Of a stretch of 64,000 nt of DNA, positions 49,913 through 58,724 are shown piece by piece; the stretch's first letter is position 1; each line of letters starts with the position of its first letter. The position numbers and the translations under genes are program-made. The DNA is taken from NCBI RefSeq assembly GCF_033343995.1, contig NZ_CP137573.1:7101001-7165000 (forward strand), read 5' to 3'. The notes beneath the pieces were generated by a model. It was not told the origin of the DNA. It searched no databases and worked only from the letters and a program-made list of their open reading frames with translations. The stretch comes from Streptomyces sp. HUAS YS2. Its GTDB lineage: Bacteria; Actinomycetota; Actinomycetes; Streptomycetales; Streptomycetaceae.

Positions 49913-52408
49913 CTATGCGACACCCGCACCCCCGCCCCCGCCGCGGCCCGTTCCCGTGATCCGTTCCAGGTCGGTGACCAGGGAGTCCAGCCAGGACACG
50001 GCCACGTAGTAATGCGGCGGTGCGCCCGCGGGCTGCGCCTCGAAGCCGGCCACGGCCGGATCGCGCAGGGGCACGGGCGCCTCGGGAGTGTCCCCGCCCG
50101 GGTCGAGCGCCGCCGACACCAACAGCATCCGGCCCGCCACCCGGTCGCCCAGCCGCAGCACCTCCGCGGCGGCCTCCCGGTCCAGCGGCGGGACGGACAC
50201 GGGCCCGGCCGGCCCGGCCGGCGGCGGGGGAGACACCAGCAGGCGGTCCGAGCCCCACAGGGTGTGATGGCCCATCATCAGCGTGGCCTGCCAGTCCGGC
50301 TCCCGGCGCTCCTGCCCGTCCGGCGAGCCCCGCCTGTCCGGCGAGCCCCGCCTGTCCGGCGAGCCCCGCCTGTCCGGCGAGCCCCGCCTGTCCGGCGAGC
50401 CCCGCCCGTCCGGCCCGCCTTGCCTGTCCGGCCCGCCTTGCCTGTCCGGCCCGCCCTGCCTGTCCGGCCCGCCCTGCCTGTCAGCCGCGCCCTGCCCGTC
50501 CGGCCTCGCCGCTACCGCCGTGCGCTGTCCGTCGTGCCCTTCCGGCCCGTCCGCCCCGTCCCCGCCTCCCGGCGCCACGTACAGCACCCCGCCCCCGCCC
50601 GTCAGGCCCTTCGGCTCGCTCTGGAACTGGGCGAAGGCCGACTCCGCCAGGATCAGCTCGTGCTGGAGCGACCGGTGCCCCGGCGCCGTGAGCCGTTGCT
50701 CCCGGGTCCCGCCGGCCACCACCGCCGCGGCCGTGGCCACCACGATCTCCGCCGCACCGCGCAGCAGCGCCGCGCCCGACCGGCGCATCTCGTCGTGCGC
50801 GCCGCGCGGCCACGCCAGCAGCCCGAAGACCGCGCCGATCGCGCTCCCGGTCAGCACCTCCAGGAGGCGGAACTCGGCGAGTTCCCAGGTCGAGTGCGCG
50901 AGTTGCGCGAAGACCATCGTGATCAGGACCGTGAACAGGCCCTGCGCCCACCCCACGCCCTTCACCGGGCCCACCGTGAACGCGAACAGCATCATCAGGG
51001 GCAGCGTGGCCGCGAGCACCGCCGTGTCCGTGCCCACCGCGATCAGCAGGCCGGCCGCCGCCAGCGCGCCGAGGAGTGTTCCGGTCAGTGCCCGCCGGAC
51101 GGTCACCCGCGTCTCGGCCACGGTCGTGCGGGTCAGCGTCAGGGTCGCGAGCAGCGCCCAGAACCCGTGCGGCAGCGTGTCCACGCCCGCGACCAGGCGG
51201 GCAGCCGCCAGCGCCAGACTGATGCGCACCGCGTTCTGGAAGTACACCGACCGCTGCCCCGCGTTGCCCGCCAGCCGGTGCCACCACAGCTCCGGGGCGC
51301 GCTTGCCCGCGTACCAGAAGCGGCCCGGCGAGGCGACGGCCCCGGCACCGCGCCCGCGTACGGCGAGGGACGCGGCCATCGACAGGGCGAGCGTCGCGTC
51401 CGCGATCTCCAGCACCGCCGCGCGCCGGCGCAGCACCTCCGGCGCGGCCGTGGCCGGCTCCGCCGCTCCGGCCGCCAGCGCGGACCGGGCCCGGCCCAGC
51501 TCGGCATGCGGGTCGGATCCGTCCCCGGCCACCGGCGCCGCGCCCGCCAGCCGCTCCGCGGTGCCTTCCGCCGCCCGTCCCACCGCCCTGAGCACCTCCG
51601 GGCCGGTGCGGTCGGTGTCCGTGCCCGACGGCGCCGGTCCGAGCAGCGCCAGCCGGCTCAGCAGTGCCCGGGCGGCCAGCCCCGCCTGGGCGAGGGCCCG
51701 GTCCCGGACGCCCGGCCCCGCCGGTCGGTCCGCCTCCGGTACGTGGGACGGTCGCAGCCTCTCGGACGCGGCGTGTGCCTCCCGTAGCTCCGCCTCGCTC
51801 AGCGCGTACTGCGGCGCCGTCAACGCCCCTGCGCACCGTCCGGCGAGCCGGGCGGCCGCGGCCACCCGGGCGCGGTAGGGGAGCACGGCGGGGTCGCGGA
51901 ACAGGAACGCCTCGGCAAGGACCAGCAGCCCCAGTCCCACCGTGGTCCCGGCCAGCCGCTCGTCGAGCGAGCCCGGTGCGTAGGGCGGGAAGCTCGGCAG
52001 GATGTACAGGAGTTGGAGCCCGGGTGCCGCACCGGCGGCCCGGGGCCCGGCCGCCCCGAGGAAGGCCAGGGCGAACCCGATGACCAGCATCCCCACCACC
52101 GCGCTCCAGGTGCGCACGGCCAGGAACGTGCCGAGCGTCACCAGCACCCAGCACCACGGCGTCAGCCGGAGGATCTGGGCGGCCCGCTGCCGTCCGGTGC
52201 CGGGGACGCGGGCGAGCCCGCCGAGGGCGACGGCGCCGAACAGCGCGTACGTGGCGCTGGTCGCCGAGCCGACGCCGTACAGGAACAGGTAGAAGCCGCC
52301 GGCCGCGGCGGCGGTGACCCGCGTCGCCCGGCGGGCCGCGTCGCGGTAGGCGGCCGGGAGGGTCACCCGGGACGCCCTCGACGGGTGCGGCGCGCCGGGT
52401 GCCTGCAC
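49913..52408 (-). CDS. FUSC-family membrane protein with in-frame tandem repeats
   Basis: This 831-residue protein has two sets of membrane helices (about 30-190 and about 390-550) with the FUSC (fusaric-acid resistance, YccS-like) pattern, including TLTLTRTTVAETRVTVRRALTG and GVGWAQGLFTVLITMVFAQLAHSTWELAEFRLLEV. A hydrophilic stretch about residues 640-700 contains DRQGGP and DRRGSP repeats. FUSC proteins are linked to efflux of aromatic acids. The start is GTG 52408. Another FUSC gene lies at 53216-54730, divergent. Confidence 0.87.
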   Translation of the reverse strand: MQAPGAPHPSRASRVTLPAAYRDAARRATRVTAAAAGGFYLFLYGVGSATSATYALFGAVALGGLARVPGTGRQRAAQILRLTPWCWVLVTLGTFLAVRTWSAVVGMLVIGFALAFLGAAGPRAAGAAPGLQLLYILPSFPPYAPGSLDERLAGTTVGLGLLVLAEAFLFRDPAVLPYRARVAAAARLAGRCAGALTAPQYALSEAELREAHAASERLRPSHVPEADRPAGPGVRDRALAQAGLAARALLSRLALLGPAPSGTDTDRTGPEVLRAVGRAAEGTAERLAGAAPVAGDGSDPHAELGRARSALAAGAAEPATAAPEVLRRRAAVLEIADATLALSMAASLAVRGRGAGAVASPGRFWYAGKRAPELWWHRLAGNAGQRSVYFQNAVRISLALAAARLVAGVDTLPHGFWALLATLTLTRTTVAETRVTVRRALTGTLLGALAAAGLLIAVGTDTAVLAATLPLMMLFAFTVGPVKGVGWAQGLFTVLITMVFAQLAHSTWELAEFRLLEVLTGSAIGAVFGLLAWPRGAHDEMRRSGAALLRGAAEIVVATAAAVVAGGTREQRLTAPGHRSLQHELILAESAFAQFQSEPKGLTGGGGVLYVAPGGGDGADGPEGHDGQRTAVAARPDGQGAADRQGGPDRQGGPDRQGGPDRQGGPDGRGSPDRRGSPDRRGSPDRRGSPDRRGSPDGQERREPDWQATLMMGHHTLWGSDRLLVSPPPPAGPAGPVSVPPLDREAAAEVLRLGDRVAGRMLLVSAALDPGGDTPEAPVPLRDPAVAGFEAQPAGAPPHYYVAVSWLDSLVTDLERITGTGRGGGGGAGVA
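50312..50510. repeat. In-frame 18-bp tandem repeat in the FUSC gene
   Basis: About ten 18-bp units of the type CCTGTCCGGCGAGCCCCG, then CCTGTCCGGCCCGCCTTG, give six-residue repeats (DRRGSP then DRQGGP on the coding strand). Unit copies are nearly identical, so the array is probably unstable and recent. Confidence 0.85.
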
Positions 52409-52494
52409 GGCACCGGCCGTGCCGCCGGCATCACAGCCATGCCACCAGCATCACCCCGCCCCGGCGCGACGGCACGCGCACGCCGGGCGGCGCG

Positions 52495-52821
52495 TCAGTG
52501 GTCCTGGCGGGCCCCGAAGTGCAGCCGCCGGGACCCCGGGTTTCCGGCGCCGATGCCTTCCAGATACGCCTCGGAGGAGCCCGGAGAGGTCGCGGTGAGC
52601 GGGACGGACATGCTCTGGCACATGCGCTGGGCGCGCGCGAGGGCGCTGAGCGTGGCGGGGGAGGGCGGGCCGGCGGGGAGTTCGACGGTGACGGAGGCCG
52701 GGCGGTGCGCGGAGACGAGCGCCTCGATCTGCAGGGCGGCCGCGGCCCGGTTCGTGATGTCGAGGTCCCGAAGGATCTTGACATGCAGGACGCCGTCGTC
52801 GATGACGTGGCTGATGATCAT
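52495..52821 (-). CDS. STAS-like small protein
   Basis: This 108-residue protein has a beta-alpha pattern resembling STAS/anti-anti-sigma domains: HVKILRDLDITNRAAAALQIEALV, then VTVELPAGPPSPATLSALARAQRMCQ. The conserved phosphorylatable Ser/Thr of SpoIIAA-type proteins (D-S-S-G) is not clear; SVPLTATSP is the closest site. It lies between two FUSC genes. Assignment is by fold pattern only. Confidence 0.6.
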   Translation of the reverse strand: MIISHVIDDGVLHVKILRDLDITNRAAAALQIEALVSAHRPASVTVELPAGPPSPATLSALARAQRMCQSMSVPLTATSPGSSEAYLEGIGAGNPGSRRLHFGARQDH

Positions 52822-52963
52822 GGCCCACCTGCCGTTCAGACCCCGGGGTTCGGCGGCCCTCCGCGCGGGCGCCGCTCACTGTCGAGGATAAGTGTGGCCT
52901 CCATGGGTCACACTGCCCGCATGCCGCGCGGGGGAGGAGACGCCCGGCATGTCCGAACGTCCA

Positions 52964-53020
52964 CCATTGGTCCACTCCTGGCCCCACGGATCACGCCGGG
53001 ACTGTGCCATTGGCCCACTC
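52964..53020 (+). promoter_or_regulatory. Direct repeats before the second FUSC gene
   Basis: CCATTGGTCCACTC (52964-52977) and CCATTGGCCCACTC (53007-53020) are 43 bp apart. They lie in the 394-bp noncoding gap 52822-53215, which also holds many stop-free short frames but no convincing gene. They could be regulator sites for the FUSC gene or the STAS-like gene. Confidence 0.45.
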
Positions 53021-53215
53021 GTCCTCAGCTCTGTTGAGCCACCTGTACCCCCGCCGGTACCCTGCCAAGCATCCAAGTACTTCCTGGCGCCGCAGCGCCG
53101 GACGGCAACGACGCCGCCCGGGACCGCGGTGCTTTCGTCGTGTCCGCCGAGCGGCCCCCCACCCCGGGCCGCCGAGGGCCGGCGCGCACCACTGCGAGGG
53201 GGGCGGCGCACCGCC

Positions 53216-54730
53216 GTGAAGAAGATGTTCGTGGCTCCTGACCCGGGACTCCTGAGACTGCGCACCGCACTGCGCGCCGTGATCGGCGTCGGCCTCGCCG
53301 TCGCCGCCGCCCAGGCCTGCGGACTGTCGCTGGTCGCATCGATCGTCGGCGGCCTGGCCGCGCTCCTCGCGCTCTTCACGGTCACCGACGCGACCGTCCG
53401 CGACCAGAAGATCACCACCGCGCTGCTGCCCGTCGCGGGCTTCCCCGTCCTCGCCCTGGCCACGACCCTGCACGGCCTCCCGCTGCTGCGCGACACGGCC
53501 TTCGTCCTGGTCGTCCTGGTCGGCGTCTACGCCAGGCGCTGGGGCCCCCGCGGCCATGCCCTCGGGATCTTCGCGTTCATGGACTTCTTCAGCACCCAGT
53601 TCCTGCACGCGGTCCCCGCCCAGCTGCCTGAGCTGTACGCCGCCGTGCTCCTGGCCCTCGTCGCGGCCGGGACCACCCGCTTCGTGCTCTGGCCGATCGA
53701 GCGCCGCAATCCGCCCGCCGCACCCCCGCCCGCGCTGCCCGGCGCCGGGCTCGCCCGGGCCACCACCCGGCAGGCCGTCCAGGCCGCCGCGGCCTGTGCC
53801 GTGGCGCTGGTCGTCGGCCAGGTGCTCTCGGACGAGCGCTGGTACTGGGCCGTCGGCACCGTCTGGTGGATCTTCGTCAACACCACCTCGCGCGGCGAGA
53901 CCCTGGTCCGCGGCTTCCGCCGGGTGCTCGGCACCGTCGTCGGCATCGTCCTCGGTCTGCTGATCGCCCTGCCGCTGCACGGAGCGCCCGCGCCGACCGC
54001 GGTCCTGGTCGCCCTCTGCGTCTTCGGGATCTTCTACACCGCGGCCGTCTCGTACTCCTGGATGATGCTGGCGGTCACGGTCATGGCCAGCTCGCTGTAC
54101 GGGCTGCTCGGCGTGCTGGACACCGGCCTGCTCGTGCTGCGGTTCGCCGAGACGGGCGTCGGCGCGGCCTGCGCCGGCCTCGCGGTCGCCCTGGTCCTGC
54201 CGATCACCACGCACGCCACGAACCACGCCTGGATCCAGCGGGCCCTGCACAGCATGCACGCGGCGACCGCCGAGGCGATCGCCCGGCTCGCCGGCGACCC
54301 CGCGGGCGACCCGGCGCCGCACGCCGCCGAGCTGGAGCTGCTGCTCGGCCGGGTGCGGATGGCGCTCGCGCCGCTGCTGCACCCCCTGAACCCGTTCCGC
54401 GCCCGCAAGGCCCGGGCCCGCCACGTCATCGAGCTGCTCGACGCCGCCGCCCGCGAGGTGCGCGGCCTGGTGACTGTCGCCGCCGACCCGGACGCGGCGC
54501 ACGACGCGCGTCTCGCCGCCGCCTGCTGGCGCGTCGAGGCCGCCGTGGAGGCGCTCACCGCCGACGAGCTGGGCTGCTGCCGGGTGACGGCGGAGGCGTA
54601 CCGCGACACCCCGCACCAGGAGCGGGGCGAGCCGGCCCTCGTGCACTTGCACGGCCTGGAGAAGGCCCTCGCCGAGCTGGCGACCCCGCTCGGCTCCTCG
54701 CCGCGCGACCCGCTCGTCCCGGCTGCCTGA
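53216..54730 (+). CDS. FUSC-family membrane protein
   Basis: This 504-residue protein has ten or so helices in two groups (about 15-140 and about 175-330) with FUSC features (LRLRTALRAVIGVGLAVAAAQ; DERWYWAVGTVWWIFVNTTS; RGFRRVLGTVVGIVLGLL) and a helical C-terminal domain. The start was set at GTG 53216 (MKKMFVAPDPG), which has a G-rich site upstream; a longer frame from 52892 overlaps the repeat region. It is divergent from the STAS-like and the other FUSC gene. Likely an exporter of aromatic or organic acids. Confidence 0.87.
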   Translation: MKKMFVAPDPGLLRLRTALRAVIGVGLAVAAAQACGLSLVASIVGGLAALLALFTVTDATVRDQKITTALLPVAGFPVLALATTLHGLPLLRDTAFVLVVLVGVYARRWGPRGHALGIFAFMDFFSTQFLHAVPAQLPELYAAVLLALVAAGTTRFVLWPIERRNPPAAPPPALPGAGLARATTRQAVQAAAACAVALVVGQVLSDERWYWAVGTVWWIFVNTTSRGETLVRGFRRVLGTVVGIVLGLLIALPLHGAPAPTAVLVALCVFGIFYTAAVSYSWMMLAVTVMASSLYGLLGVLDTGLLVLRFAETGVGAACAGLAVALVLPITTHATNHAWIQRALHSMHAATAEAIARLAGDPAGDPAPHAAELELLLGRVRMALAPLLHPLNPFRARKARARHVIELLDAAAREVRGLVTVAADPDAAHDARLAAACWRVEAAVEALTADELGCCRVTAEAYRDTPHQERGEPALVHLHGLEKALAELATPLGSSPRDPLVPAA

Positions 54731-54791
54731 CGTTGGTCTAGACCGGCTGCTACCGTCGGCGCGCAGACCGAGCGCGCGGAGGGGAGAGGCT

Positions 54792-55853
54792 GTGGCCGAG
54801 CAGGGCGCAGTACGGGCATTCATCGGATCGTTCACCTCGGCCGGGGGGCGGGGCGTCACCGCCGCCTCCGTCGACCCGGAGACCGGGGCGCTGACGGAGA
54901 CGGGGGCGACCGACGCGGTCGCGGACCCGTCGTTCCTCACGCTCGGACGGGCCGGCGACGGCCGCCCCGTCCTGTACGCGGTCTCCGAGACCGACGACGG
55001 GGCCGTGGCCGCGTTCGATGTCACGGGACCCGTACCGGAGCCGCTCGGCCCGCCGGCGCCGGTACGCGGCTCCGGCCCCACCCACCTGTGCGTCGCCGCC
55101 GGTCACGTCCTGACGGCCAACTACACCTCCGGCGGCGTCAGCGCCCTTCCGCTCGGCCCGGACGGCACCCTGCTCCCCTCCTCCGACGTGCTCCGGCACG
55201 AGGGCTCCGGCCCCGTCGCGGACCGGCAGTCCGGACCGCACGCCCACCAGGTGCTGCCCGCCCCTGGCGGGCGCTGGATCCTGAGCGTGGACCTCGGCAC
55301 CGACTCGGTGCGGGTGTGCGCCCTCGACCCGGCCACGGGCGTGCTGCGCACGCACCGGGAGACCGCGCTGCGGCCCGGCACCGGGCCCCGGCACCTCGCC
55401 TTCCACCCGGCCGGCACGCACCTGTACGTGCTGAACGAGCTGGAGCCCACCGTCACCGTGTGCCGCTGGGACGCCGTCGGAGGCGTCGTGGAGCCGCTGG
55501 GGGAGACCTCGGTGCTGCCCGAGGGGCCCGAGGGCGCGCGGGAGCCGAGCTACCCGTCCACGATCGTCGTGGCGGCCGACGGCCGCTTCGCGTTCGCCGC
55601 GGTGCGCGGCGACGACAGCATCGCCGTCCTCGCGCTCACCCCGTCCGGCGACAAGGCCGAACCGGTCGCCACGGTGCCGTGCGGCGGGCACTGGCCGCGC
55701 GACCTCACCCTGGAACCCGCGTCGGGCCGGCTGTACGCGGCGAACGAGCGCTCCGGCGACGTGACCTGGTTCGACGTGGACCGGGAGACGGGCATCCCGG
55801 TCCGGGCGGGTTCGCTCCCCGCCCCCGCCGCGTCCTGTGTGGTCTTCGCCTGA
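54792..55853 (+). CDS. Lactonase-like seven-bladed beta-propeller protein
   Basis: This 353-residue protein has the pattern of the 6-phosphogluconolactonase (YbhE-type) beta-propeller family: VRAFIGSFTSAGGRGVTAASVD, NYTSGGVSALPLGPDG, GPHAHQVLPAPGGRWILSVDLG and GTGPRHLAFHPAGTHLYVLNEL. It has no signal peptide. Family members hydrolyse 6-phosphogluconolactone or other lactones. The start is GTG 54792. It is followed by a perfect terminator palindrome. Confidence 0.9.
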   Translation: MAEQGAVRAFIGSFTSAGGRGVTAASVDPETGALTETGATDAVADPSFLTLGRAGDGRPVLYAVSETDDGAVAAFDVTGPVPEPLGPPAPVRGSGPTHLCVAAGHVLTANYTSGGVSALPLGPDGTLLPSSDVLRHEGSGPVADRQSGPHAHQVLPAPGGRWILSVDLGTDSVRVCALDPATGVLRTHRETALRPGTGPRHLAFHPAGTHLYVLNELEPTVTVCRWDAVGGVVEPLGETSVLPEGPEGAREPSYPSTIVVAADGRFAFAAVRGDDSIAVLALTPSGDKAEPVATVPCGGHWPRDLTLEPASGRLYAANERSGDVTWFDVDRETGIPVRAGSLPAPAASCVVFA

Positions 55854-55875
55854 CGACCCGCCCCGCCCGACGGAG

Positions 55876-55909
55876 AAGGGCCCGTACCGGACGTCCGGTA
55901 CGGGCCCTT
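55876..55909. terminator. Perfect 34-base bidirectional terminator palindrome
   Basis: A perfect palindrome of 34 bases (AAGGGCCCGTACCGGAC and its mirror) lies between two convergent genes, with A and T at its edges. It is the strongest hairpin in the window. Confidence 0.85.
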
Positions 55910-55939
55910 ACTGCCTCTGCGGCTGCCTCCGTGCCCCCG

Positions 55940-56860
55940 TCAGTGGGTCGGGGCGCCCTGCTGCTGCGGGCTGATGCCCAGGGTCGCCGCGTACTGCGAC
56001 AGGACCAGCTTGCCGATGGCCGGGTACGCGCCGAGCGGCTCGGAGGCCGCGCAGCCCGCTTCCTTCGCCGCCTCGTCGAGCAGGCCCTCGGCCAGCTCCG
56101 GGCCGACCAGGTACGGGGCCAGCGCCAGCTGGGCGGAGCCCGCGCCGCGCAGCTGATCCGCGACAGAGGCGATCGAGCCCTCCTGGTCCAGGGCGGCGGC
56201 GATCACCGGGACGGCCAGGCGCGCGGCCAGCAGCATGCCGGTGATGCCGGCGGCCTGCACGGCCTCCTCGCCGCCGACCGTCGCCAGGATGATGCCGTCG
56301 GCGGCGGTGGCGACCGTGAACAGCCGGGCGCGGTCGGCGCGCGACAGACCCGCCTCGGAGAGCCGGACGTGCAGCGCCTCGGCGAGCAGCGGGTGCGGGC
56401 CGAGCACGTCGGTCAGCTCGGCGCCCGAGCCGCTGGCCGTCACGGCCTGGCGGATCTGGCGCATCCGCGCGCTGTCCGGGCCGGCGAGCAGCGGGACCAC
56501 GACCGCGGCCGGGCCCTCGGGAGCGCTGACCTCGCGGCCCGCGGCCAGGGCGATCTCGTACCGCTCGGTGCGCAGCGCGGAGACCTGCGCGAGCACGGAC
56601 CCGAGGGTGGGGTACTCGGCGTCGTCACCGTCCAGGTAGCCGATCACGGCCTCCAGGCCGGGCAGCTCGGAACGGGCGATGCTGACGACCTCTTCGGCGA
56701 GGGAGCGTATGGCCGGGGAGGGCGTGCCGGGGACCGCCAGAACCAGCGTCGGAGCGCCCTCGGGCGCCGCCACGGGTTCGGGTCGGCGGTGCCGCCCGGG
56801 CTGGCGGGGTCGCGGCATTCGTACAGGCAGGCCGGAAGCGGGCCCAGTGGGGGAGCTCAT
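55940..56860 (-). CDS. CbiX/sirohydrochlorin chelatase-like protein without the catalytic histidines
   Basis: This 306-residue protein has the two-part CbiX layout (DVLGPHPLLAEALHVRLSEAG is a family stretch), but the HGS motif is replaced by AVPGTPSPAIRSLAEEV, and the second His (normally in GxxYHVRxD) is also absent: VVVPLLAGPDSARMRQI. The chelatase function is therefore doubtful. ATG 56860 was chosen; the N-terminal 30 residues are Pro/Arg rich. It lies upstream of and reads away from the BadF-type kinase. A Streptomyces-specific relative with a different function is likely. Confidence 0.75.
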   Translation of the reverse strand: MSSPTGPASGLPVRMPRPRQPGRHRRPEPVAAPEGAPTLVLAVPGTPSPAIRSLAEEVVSIARSELPGLEAVIGYLDGDDAEYPTLGSVLAQVSALRTERYEIALAAGREVSAPEGPAAVVVPLLAGPDSARMRQIRQAVTASGSGAELTDVLGPHPLLAEALHVRLSEAGLSRADRARLFTVATAADGIILATVGGEEAVQAAGITGMLLAARLAVPVIAAALDQEGSIASVADQLRGAGSAQLALAPYLVGPELAEGLLDEAAKEAGCAASEPLGAYPAIGKLVLSQYAATLGISPQQQGAPTH

Positions 56861-56955
56861 GGCGCCGCATGCTACTGGCTTTGCCCGTCCGGCTGTTCGC
56901 TGAGGTGCGACTCGGCGTCGGATGCCCGCGTTTGTCCGACCTGCTCCTTACGGGG

Positions 56956-57948
56956 TCAATGATCGGGTACGTACAGCAGGTGCGGGTCCTCCGGCAGCCG
57001 GAGCGTTCCGGTCGCGAGGGCGCCGGCGAGCGTGACCGCTCCGGACAGCGGGTCCCCGGCCGCGGCCACCCGCCGGGCGTGCGGGAGTTGTGCGGTCAGT
57101 TCTTCCTCCAGCGGTACGAGCAGCGGCTCGCCGAGTCTGAACAGTCCACCGGTCAGCGCGACTTCGACCTCCCCTGCCCGCTCGTCGCCGGCGGCGGGGC
57201 ACGCCGCGGCCGCGGCCTCGGCGATGTGCGCCGCCGCGTGCCGCAGCAGGCGTGATGCCACGCGGTCCCCCTCCGTGGCGCACCGTGCGACCTCGGGTGC
57301 GAAGGAGGCCAGCACGGCGGGCCGGTCCGTGCGCGGGTACAGCGCGCCCGGCAGCCCGGCCGCCGGGCCGAACCGCTCCTCGGCGCGGGCGAGCAGGGCG
57401 GCCGAGCCGTGGCGGCGTCCGTCGTACGCGCGCATCGCCGCCTCCAGACCGACCCGGCCGATCCAGGCGCCGCTGCCGCAGTCGCCGAGCAGATGGCCCC
57501 AGCCGTCGGCGCGGCGCCAGCCGGACAGATCGGTGCCGAGCGCGATCAGGCCCGTACCGCCGGCCACGACCGCGCCGGGCCGCTGCCCGAGGGCACCCGC
57601 GTACGCGGTGACCGCGTCGGCGGCCAGCGCGAGCCGGCGCACCCCGAGCGCCCGCGCCAGGGCGCGGGGCAGTTCGGCCCGCAGTTCGTCCCCGAGCGTC
57701 GCCATCCCGGCGGCGCCGACCGCCACGGCGGTCACCCGGCCGCCGGACCGGGCCAGGAACGCCTCCACCGGCGGCAGTACCTGCGCGAGGAGATGACCGG
57801 CGTCCATCCCGCCGGGCCCGGTGCGCACCGGCTCGCGCGTCGACTCCGTCGCCGCCACGCGCCCTCCGGCCGCTTCGGCGCAGGCGATGCGCAGCCCCGA
57901 GCCCCCCGAATCGACCCCGACGACCCACTCGTTCACGGCACTGTCCAC
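56956..57948 (-). CDS. BadF/BadG-type ATPase family, N-acetylglucosamine kinase-like
   Basis: This 330-residue protein has the ASKHA-fold motifs VVGVDSGGSGLRIA (phosphate 1), GAVVAGGTGLIALG (phosphate 2) and GHLLGDCGSGAWIG (adenosine region). The likely starts are GTG 57948 or 57957. It is close to eukaryotic-type N-acetylglucosamine kinases and Streptomyces proteins of that name, so it probably phosphorylates an amino sugar. It diverges from uracil-DNA glycosylase with a 62-bp gap. Confidence 0.87.
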   Translation of the reverse strand: MDSAVNEWVVGVDSGGSGLRIACAEAAGGRVAATESTREPVRTGPGGMDAGHLLAQVLPPVEAFLARSGGRVTAVAVGAAGMATLGDELRAELPRALARALGVRRLALAADAVTAYAGALGQRPGAVVAGGTGLIALGTDLSGWRRADGWGHLLGDCGSGAWIGRVGLEAAMRAYDGRRHGSAALLARAEERFGPAAGLPGALYPRTDRPAVLASFAPEVARCATEGDRVASRLLRHAAAHIAEAAAAACPAAGDERAGEVEVALTGGLFRLGEPLLVPLEEELTAQLPHARRVAAAGDPLSGAVTLAGALATGTLRLPEDPHLLYVPDH

Positions 57949-58010
57949 GCCGGGCACCCTATCCCCGGGCCGATCTGCGTTGTCGGTGCAGGCCGGTAGA
58001 GTCACGCACC

Positions 58011-58688
58011 GTGGCAGCGAGACCGTTGAACGAACTGGTGGAGCCCGGTTGGGCTGAGGCATTGCGTCCCGTCGAGGGGCGCATCGCGGCGATGGGCGAG
58101 TTCCTGCGCGCGGAGATCGCGGCGGGGCGGAAGTACCTGCCCGCGGGGGAGCACATCCTGCGGGCCTTCCAGCAGCCCTTCGCCGATGTACGCGTGCTGA
58201 TAGTGGGTCAGGACCCGTACCACACGCCGGGGATGCCGATCGGCCTGAGCTTTGCGGTCGCGCCCGACGTGCGCCGGCTGCCTCCCAGCCTGGAGAACAT
58301 CTACCAGGAGCTGAACTCCGACCTGGGGCTGCCCCGCCCGTCGAACGGCGACCTCACGCCCTGGACCCGCCAGGGCGTGCTGCTCCTGAACAGGTCGCTG
58401 ACCACCGAACCGCGCAAGGCCAACAGTCACCGCGGCAAGGGCTGGGAGGAGGTCACCGAGCAGGCCATCCGTGCCCTGGCCGCCCGCGGCAAGCCCCTGG
58501 TCTCGATCCTCTGGGGCCGGGACGCCCGCAACCTGCGGCCGTTCCTCGGCGACCTGCCGGCGATCGAATCGGCCCACCCCTCCCCGATGTCCGCGGACCG
58601 CGGCTTCTTCGGCTCGCGCCCGTTCAGCCGCGCCAACGAACTCCTGGTGGGGCAGGGCGCCGAGCCCATCGACTGGCGCCTGCCGTAG
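58011..58688 (+). CDS. ung: Uracil-DNA glycosylase, family 1
   Basis: Ung removes uracil from DNA. The 225-residue enzyme has the water-activating GQDPYH (Asp68) and the HPSP motif (His189 in ESAHPSPM), and LNRSLTTEPRKANSHRGKGW, all family 1 features. It starts at GTG 58011. The family is well known and the assignment is firm. Confidence 0.98.
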   Translation: MAARPLNELVEPGWAEALRPVEGRIAAMGEFLRAEIAAGRKYLPAGEHILRAFQQPFADVRVLIVGQDPYHTPGMPIGLSFAVAPDVRRLPPSLENIYQELNSDLGLPRPSNGDLTPWTRQGVLLLNRSLTTEPRKANSHRGKGWEEVTEQAIRALAARGKPLVSILWGRDARNLRPFLGDLPAIESAHPSPMSADRGFFGSRPFSRANELLVGQGAEPIDWRLP

Positions 58689-58724
58689 AGATGCGCCTGC
58701 CCTGGGCGTCCGACCGGCCGCCCC

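Noticed and set aside
50312..50510. Regular repeat array that could be taken for a CRISPR
   Set aside because: Units are 18 bp with no unique spacers and stay in frame within the FUSC gene, so this is a coding tandem repeat.
52892..53215. N-terminal 108-residue extension of the second FUSC protein
   Set aside because: The extension is Pro/Arg/Ser-rich with no domain, contains the direct repeats, and GTG 53216 has a plausible ribosome-binding site.
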